Shown here piece by piece: positions 61,902-64,000 of a DNA stretch of 64,000 nucleotides. The stretch comes from Sphingomonas sp. HMP9. GTDB taxonomy: Bacteria > Pseudomonadota > Alphaproteobacteria > Sphingomonadales > Sphingomonadaceae. The number at the start of each line of letters is the position of its first letter. The first letter of the stretch is position 1. The DNA lies in the NCBI RefSeq assembly GCF_013374115.1, contig NZ_AP022673.1, positions 2,012,501 through 2,076,500 on the forward strand, written 5' to 3'. The translations under genes and the position numbers were made by a program. Below the pieces are notes generated by a model. That model was not told the origin of the DNA, made no database searches, and saw only the letters and a program-made list of their open reading frames with translations.

Positions 61902-61986
61902 CCGTCATCCTGGACTTGATCCAGGATCCAGAGTCACGACCCGCAACGCTTTTGGCTCTGGATCCTGACTTTCGTCAGGATGACGG
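61902..61986. repeat. Family C-related element with hybrid arms (copy 6)
   Basis: CCGTCATCCTGGACTTGATC left and CCTGACTTTCGTCAGGATGA right, ending six bases before the fumC stop codon. Same mixed arm types as copy 5. Confidence 0.8.
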
Positions 61987-61992
61987 GGTGGG

Positions 61993-63384
<1,392 letters not shown>

Positions 63385-63416
63385 ACAGGGTCAACCTTCC
63401 GGGGCGTGCGCTGGAT

Positions 63417-63564
63417 CCCTCGCCCCTGCGGGGAGAGGGAGGGAGGAGCCGCAGGCGACGGAAGGGTGAGGGGTTTTGGGGCTCAGGACGCGGATCCCAA
63501 CTCCCCTCTCCCTTCCCACGGCAAGGGCCGCGGGCCCCTTCCCTCTCCCCGGAGGGGCGAGGGA
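63417..63564. repeat. Family D palindromic element (copy 2)
   Basis: TCCCTCGCCCCTGCGGGGAG (63417) and CTCTCCCCGGAGGGGCGAGG near 63543 form outer arms that are inverse complements with one mismatch, each also a small hairpin. It fills most of the sspB-fumC spacer. Confidence 0.75.
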
Positions 63565-63574
63565 GTTTAGCGGG

Positions 63575-64000
63575 TCATTTCTTCCGCTTGAAATCCACCG
63601 CGACGACGTTCGAGCCGTCTTCGATCGGCACCGCGGTCGGCCCGTCATTCTCGGGCTCGTCATGCTCGCCGAGCGCCTCGTCCGCCCCTTCCTGCGCCTG
63701 GAAGCGCAGTTCGAAGCTGACCGCCGGATCCTGGAACGCGGTGATCGCCGAATAGGGAATCACCAGCTTCGACGGGACCTGGTTGAAGCTCAACCCGATC
63801 GAGAAGCGCTCGTCGTCGACGATCAGGTCCCAGTAGCGGTTCTGCATGACGATCGTCATCTCGTCCGGAAACCGCTCGATCAGCCGCTTGGGGATGTCGA
63901 CGCCGGGCGCCTGGGTCTTGAAGGTGATGTAGAAATGATGCTCGCCGGGAAGCCCGCCGGCCTCCGCGACCGAACCGAGCACGCGGCCTACCACGGCACG
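63575..64000 (-). CDS. sspB: SspB family protease-adaptor, N-terminus cut by window edge
   Basis: Open from the window's right edge, 141 codons visible. SspB binds ssrA-tagged proteins and delivers them to ClpXP. LPGEHHFYITFKTQAPGVDIPKRL and NRYWDLIVDDERFSIGLSFN mark the alphaproteobacterial SspB fold; an acidic linker (QEGADEALGEHDEPENDG) leads to the C-terminal ClpX-binding peptide ending VAVDFKRKK. A GTG at 63994 is in frame but family members begin about 15-20 residues earlier, so the true start lies outside. Confidence 0.9.
   Translation of the reverse strand, partial: RAVVGRVLGSVAEAGGLPGEHHFYITFKTQAPGVDIPKRLIERFPDEMTIVMQNRYWDLIVDDERFSIGLSFNQVPSKLVIPYSAITAFQDPAVSFELRFQAQEGADEALGEHDEPENDGPTAVPIEDGSNVVAVDFKRKK

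Overview
The window reads as ordinary chromosome from a high-GC alphaproteobacterium, most likely a Sphingomonas or close relative. This rests on gene content: ATP12 chaperone, alpha-type SspB beside fumC, CIRCE-controlled groESL, AcvB/VirJ with MprF, a TorF porin at the head of the kdp operon, a membrane-anchored LuxR-type regulator, and Sphingomonad-style intergenic palindromes. No rRNA, tRNA, CRISPR array, prophage or transposase was recognised.

Layout. 1-2.9 kb: ribonucleotide reductase (nrdA 3' end, nrdB) around two small genes. 2.9-4.4 kb: a visibly AT-richer patch with an orphan winged-helix-like protein and a small YegP-like protein; it abuts the tail of a membrane-anchored thermonuclease. 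5.5-6.0 kb: a four-copy tandem repeat. 6-10.6 kb: outer-membrane protein, Bcr/CflA pump, lipoprotein, 2OG-Fe(II) oxygenase. 11-16.8 kb: polA, O-antigen-type flippase, polyprenyl diphosphate synthase, chorismate mutase. 17-20.6 kb: AcvB/VirJ, DUF2147, MprF. 20.6-22.4 kb: a dTMP kinase-like gene and a ModE-type regulator. 22.7-29.4 kb: a translationally coupled efflux operon (MarR, FUSC, DUF1656, HlyD, outer-membrane factor, DHA2 pump). 29.5-33.2 kb: opgGH and a small membrane protein. 33.4-42.4 kb: torF, a 27-aa ORF, kdpF-A-B-C-D-E. 42.5-46.8 kb: an internally deleted NhaA, a flavoprotein, and a three-gene LuxR-TM / membrane / winged-helix module. 47-50 kb: Uma2-like nuclease, groEL, groES. 50.4-56.2 kb: sppA, TRIC-like channel, glycine-zipper proteins, OsmC. 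56.5-64 kb: crcB, rluC-type synthase, HAD, ATP12, gmk, fumC, sspB.

Themes. Many genes serve osmotic, ionic and envelope homeostasis: Kdp potassium uptake, periplasmic glucans, aminoacyl-phosphatidylglycerol, a fluoride exporter, a cation channel and drug efflux. The intergenic DNA carries at least four families of palindromic repeats. One element lies in frame inside the N-terminus of an outer-membrane factor gene, and a pair splits kdpB from kdpC.

Best leads. (1) A bipartite element, ACTAYGCGAA-N20-ATCGATCTCGAA, occurs exactly twice, once at each end of the kdp cluster, and contains an 11-bp-period direct repeat as expected for an OmpR/KdpE-type operator. (2) A NhaA homologue has lost the catalytic aspartate region through two in-frame deletions. 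(3) The tandem array motif at 5.5-6 kb recurs in the groES-groEL spacer. (4) The LuxR-TM three-gene module. All coordinates and motifs were read by eye; homology calls come from remembered family features, not searches.
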